Source: an uncultured Bacteroidales bacterium (GTDB lineage Bacteria > Bacteroidota > Bacteroidia > Bacteroidales > Muribaculaceae). From it: DNA of 7,723 bases. Each line of letters starts with the position of its first letter. Positions within the stretch are counted from its first letter, which is position 1. The stretch covers positions 1 to 7,723 of the forward strand of contig USIN01000073.1 in assembly GCA_900554715.1 (NCBI GenBank). Reading direction: 5' to 3'. The notes beneath the pieces were generated by a model that was not told where the DNA came from, did no database searches, and saw only the letters and a program-made list of their open reading frames with translations. This document shows positions 7,040 to 7,723 of the stretch, piece after piece. Position numbers and translations under genes: made by a program.

Positions 7040-7723
7040 ATGAAAACATTCAGATATTACATAAGCGGGGTTGCGGCAGCCATGATGCTCGCCGTCGCCC
7101 TCCCCGCCTGCCAGGACGATGTCGACGCTCCCAACGTCGACGTCCCCGTGGCCTCTCAGCAGGCAAACATCTCGATCCTCGAGCTCAAGACCCTCTTCTG
7201 GAACGATGCCGTCAACTATGCCGACACAATCATGGCCCGCGAAGACGGCAGCCACTATATCATAAAGGGGCGCGTCGTCTCGACCGACGAAGAGAGCAAC
7301 ATCTACAAAAGCCTCGTCATCCAGGACGAGACAGCCGCAATGGCTTTCTCGATCAACTCTTATAACCTCTACCTCAAATATCGCCGCGGCCAGGAGATTG
7401 TCGTCGACGTCACCGGCATGTATATAGGCAAATACAACGGCCTCCAGCAGATTGGCATGCGCGAATTCTACGAACAGGGGAATGTCTGGGAAGTATCGTT
7501 CATGTCGCCCGAGCTATTCGACTCTCACACCGAGCTTAACGGCCTCCCCGAAATCGAGAAAATCGACACCCTCGTCGTCAACAGCTTCGACGAACTGCCG
7601 ACAGGCCCCGAAGGCCTCCGCGCCACTCAGAGCCGCATCGTCCGCTTCAACAACGTCGAGTTCCAGAACGGCGGTGTCGAGCAGTTCTCGACCTACCAGT
7701 CGAGCGGCGTCAACCAGAACATC
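7040..7723 (+). CDS. DUF5689-like surface lipoprotein, 3' partial
   Basis: The frame is open from the ATG at 7040 to the end of the window (228 codons, no stop). The signal peptide MKTFRYYISGVAAAMMLAVALPA leads to lipobox cysteine C24, followed by QDD, again an acidic surface-export-like pattern. Residues about 42-142 are clearly homologous to the matching part of the preceding lipoprotein. Shared features include LK-L-(Y/F)W, NYA, K-RV(I/V)STD, a DET segment, GQE-V-V-VTG-Y-G-Y-GL-Q-G, and overall spacing. This is the first OB-like unit of a DUF5689-like region. A second unit seems to begin near residue 196 (QSRIVRFNNVEFQNGG) and is cut by the window edge. The gene lies 25 bases after the previous one with no terminator, so it is probably the third gene of the operon. 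What follows DUF5689 in this protein is unknown. Confidence 0.85.
   Translation, partial: MKTFRYYISGVAAAMMLAVALPACQDDVDAPNVDVPVASQQANISILELKTLFWNDAVNYADTIMAREDGSHYIIKGRVVSTDEESNIYKSLVIQDETAAMAFSINSYNLYLKYRRGQEIVVDVTGMYIGKYNGLQQIGMREFYEQGNVWEVSFMSPELFDSHTELNGLPEIEKIDTLVVNSFDELPTGPEGLRATQSRIVRFNNVEFQNGGVEQFSTYQSSGVNQNI

Noticed and set aside
6573..7043. A 156-codon + strand frame overlapping the end of the first lipoprotein.
   Set aside because: It reads through the choice-of-anchor J-like domain in another frame, giving an Arg/Gln/His-rich product without motifs, and it crosses the start of the next lipoprotein gene.
7031..7255. A 74-codon - strand frame at the start of the second lipoprotein.
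   Set aside because: The + strand carries a clear signal peptide, lipobox and homology to the preceding lipoprotein over the same bases.

Overview
The window looks like a chromosomal segment of a GC-rich gut-type member of the Bacteroidales. The evidence is a TonB-dependent receptor with an N-terminal carboxypeptidase-regulatory-like domain, lipoproteins with acidic residues right after the lipobox cysteine, starts preceded by A/T-rich sequence rather than a Shine-Dalgarno, a TAnnTTTG-type promoter, and strong use of GC-ending codons (gtc, ctc, atc, tcg, ggc). The GC richness together with the Bacteroidales traits would suit a Muribaculaceae-like organism, but that placement is inference. All genes are on the + strand.

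Layout. Positions 1-2157 hold the end of korA and all of korB, the two catalytic subunits of a 2-oxoacid (probably 2-oxoglutarate):ferredoxin oxidoreductase. They are separated by 9 bases and closed by a strong rho-independent terminator at 2181-2216. Positions 2217-2427 are an AT-rich intergenic region with a Bacteroidales-type promoter (2257-2290) and a leader of about 130 bases. The leader contains a GC-rich hairpin that coincides with a possible 12-residue micro-ORF.

Positions 2428-7723 are a second transcription unit. It starts with a 921-residue TonB-dependent outer-membrane receptor. A surface lipoprotein follows (DUF5689-like region, a DUF6359-like module and a C-terminal choice-of-anchor J-like domain). 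Last comes the N-terminal 228 residues of a second, related DUF5689-like lipoprotein that runs off the window. Gaps of 36 and 25 bases with no terminator suggest one operon.

How the genes work together: KorAB is central anaerobic metabolism and is unrelated to the downstream unit. The downstream unit looks like an uptake or surface-binding system in which a TonB-energised barrel works with surface lipoproteins. No SusD homologue is visible, so it is not a canonical glycan utilisation locus. The lipoproteins are built largely from modules that read like OB folds, so the ligand is open. Nucleic acid or nucleotide-derived material is one speculative possibility. The end of the operon, which might hold an enzyme that names the substrate, is outside the window.
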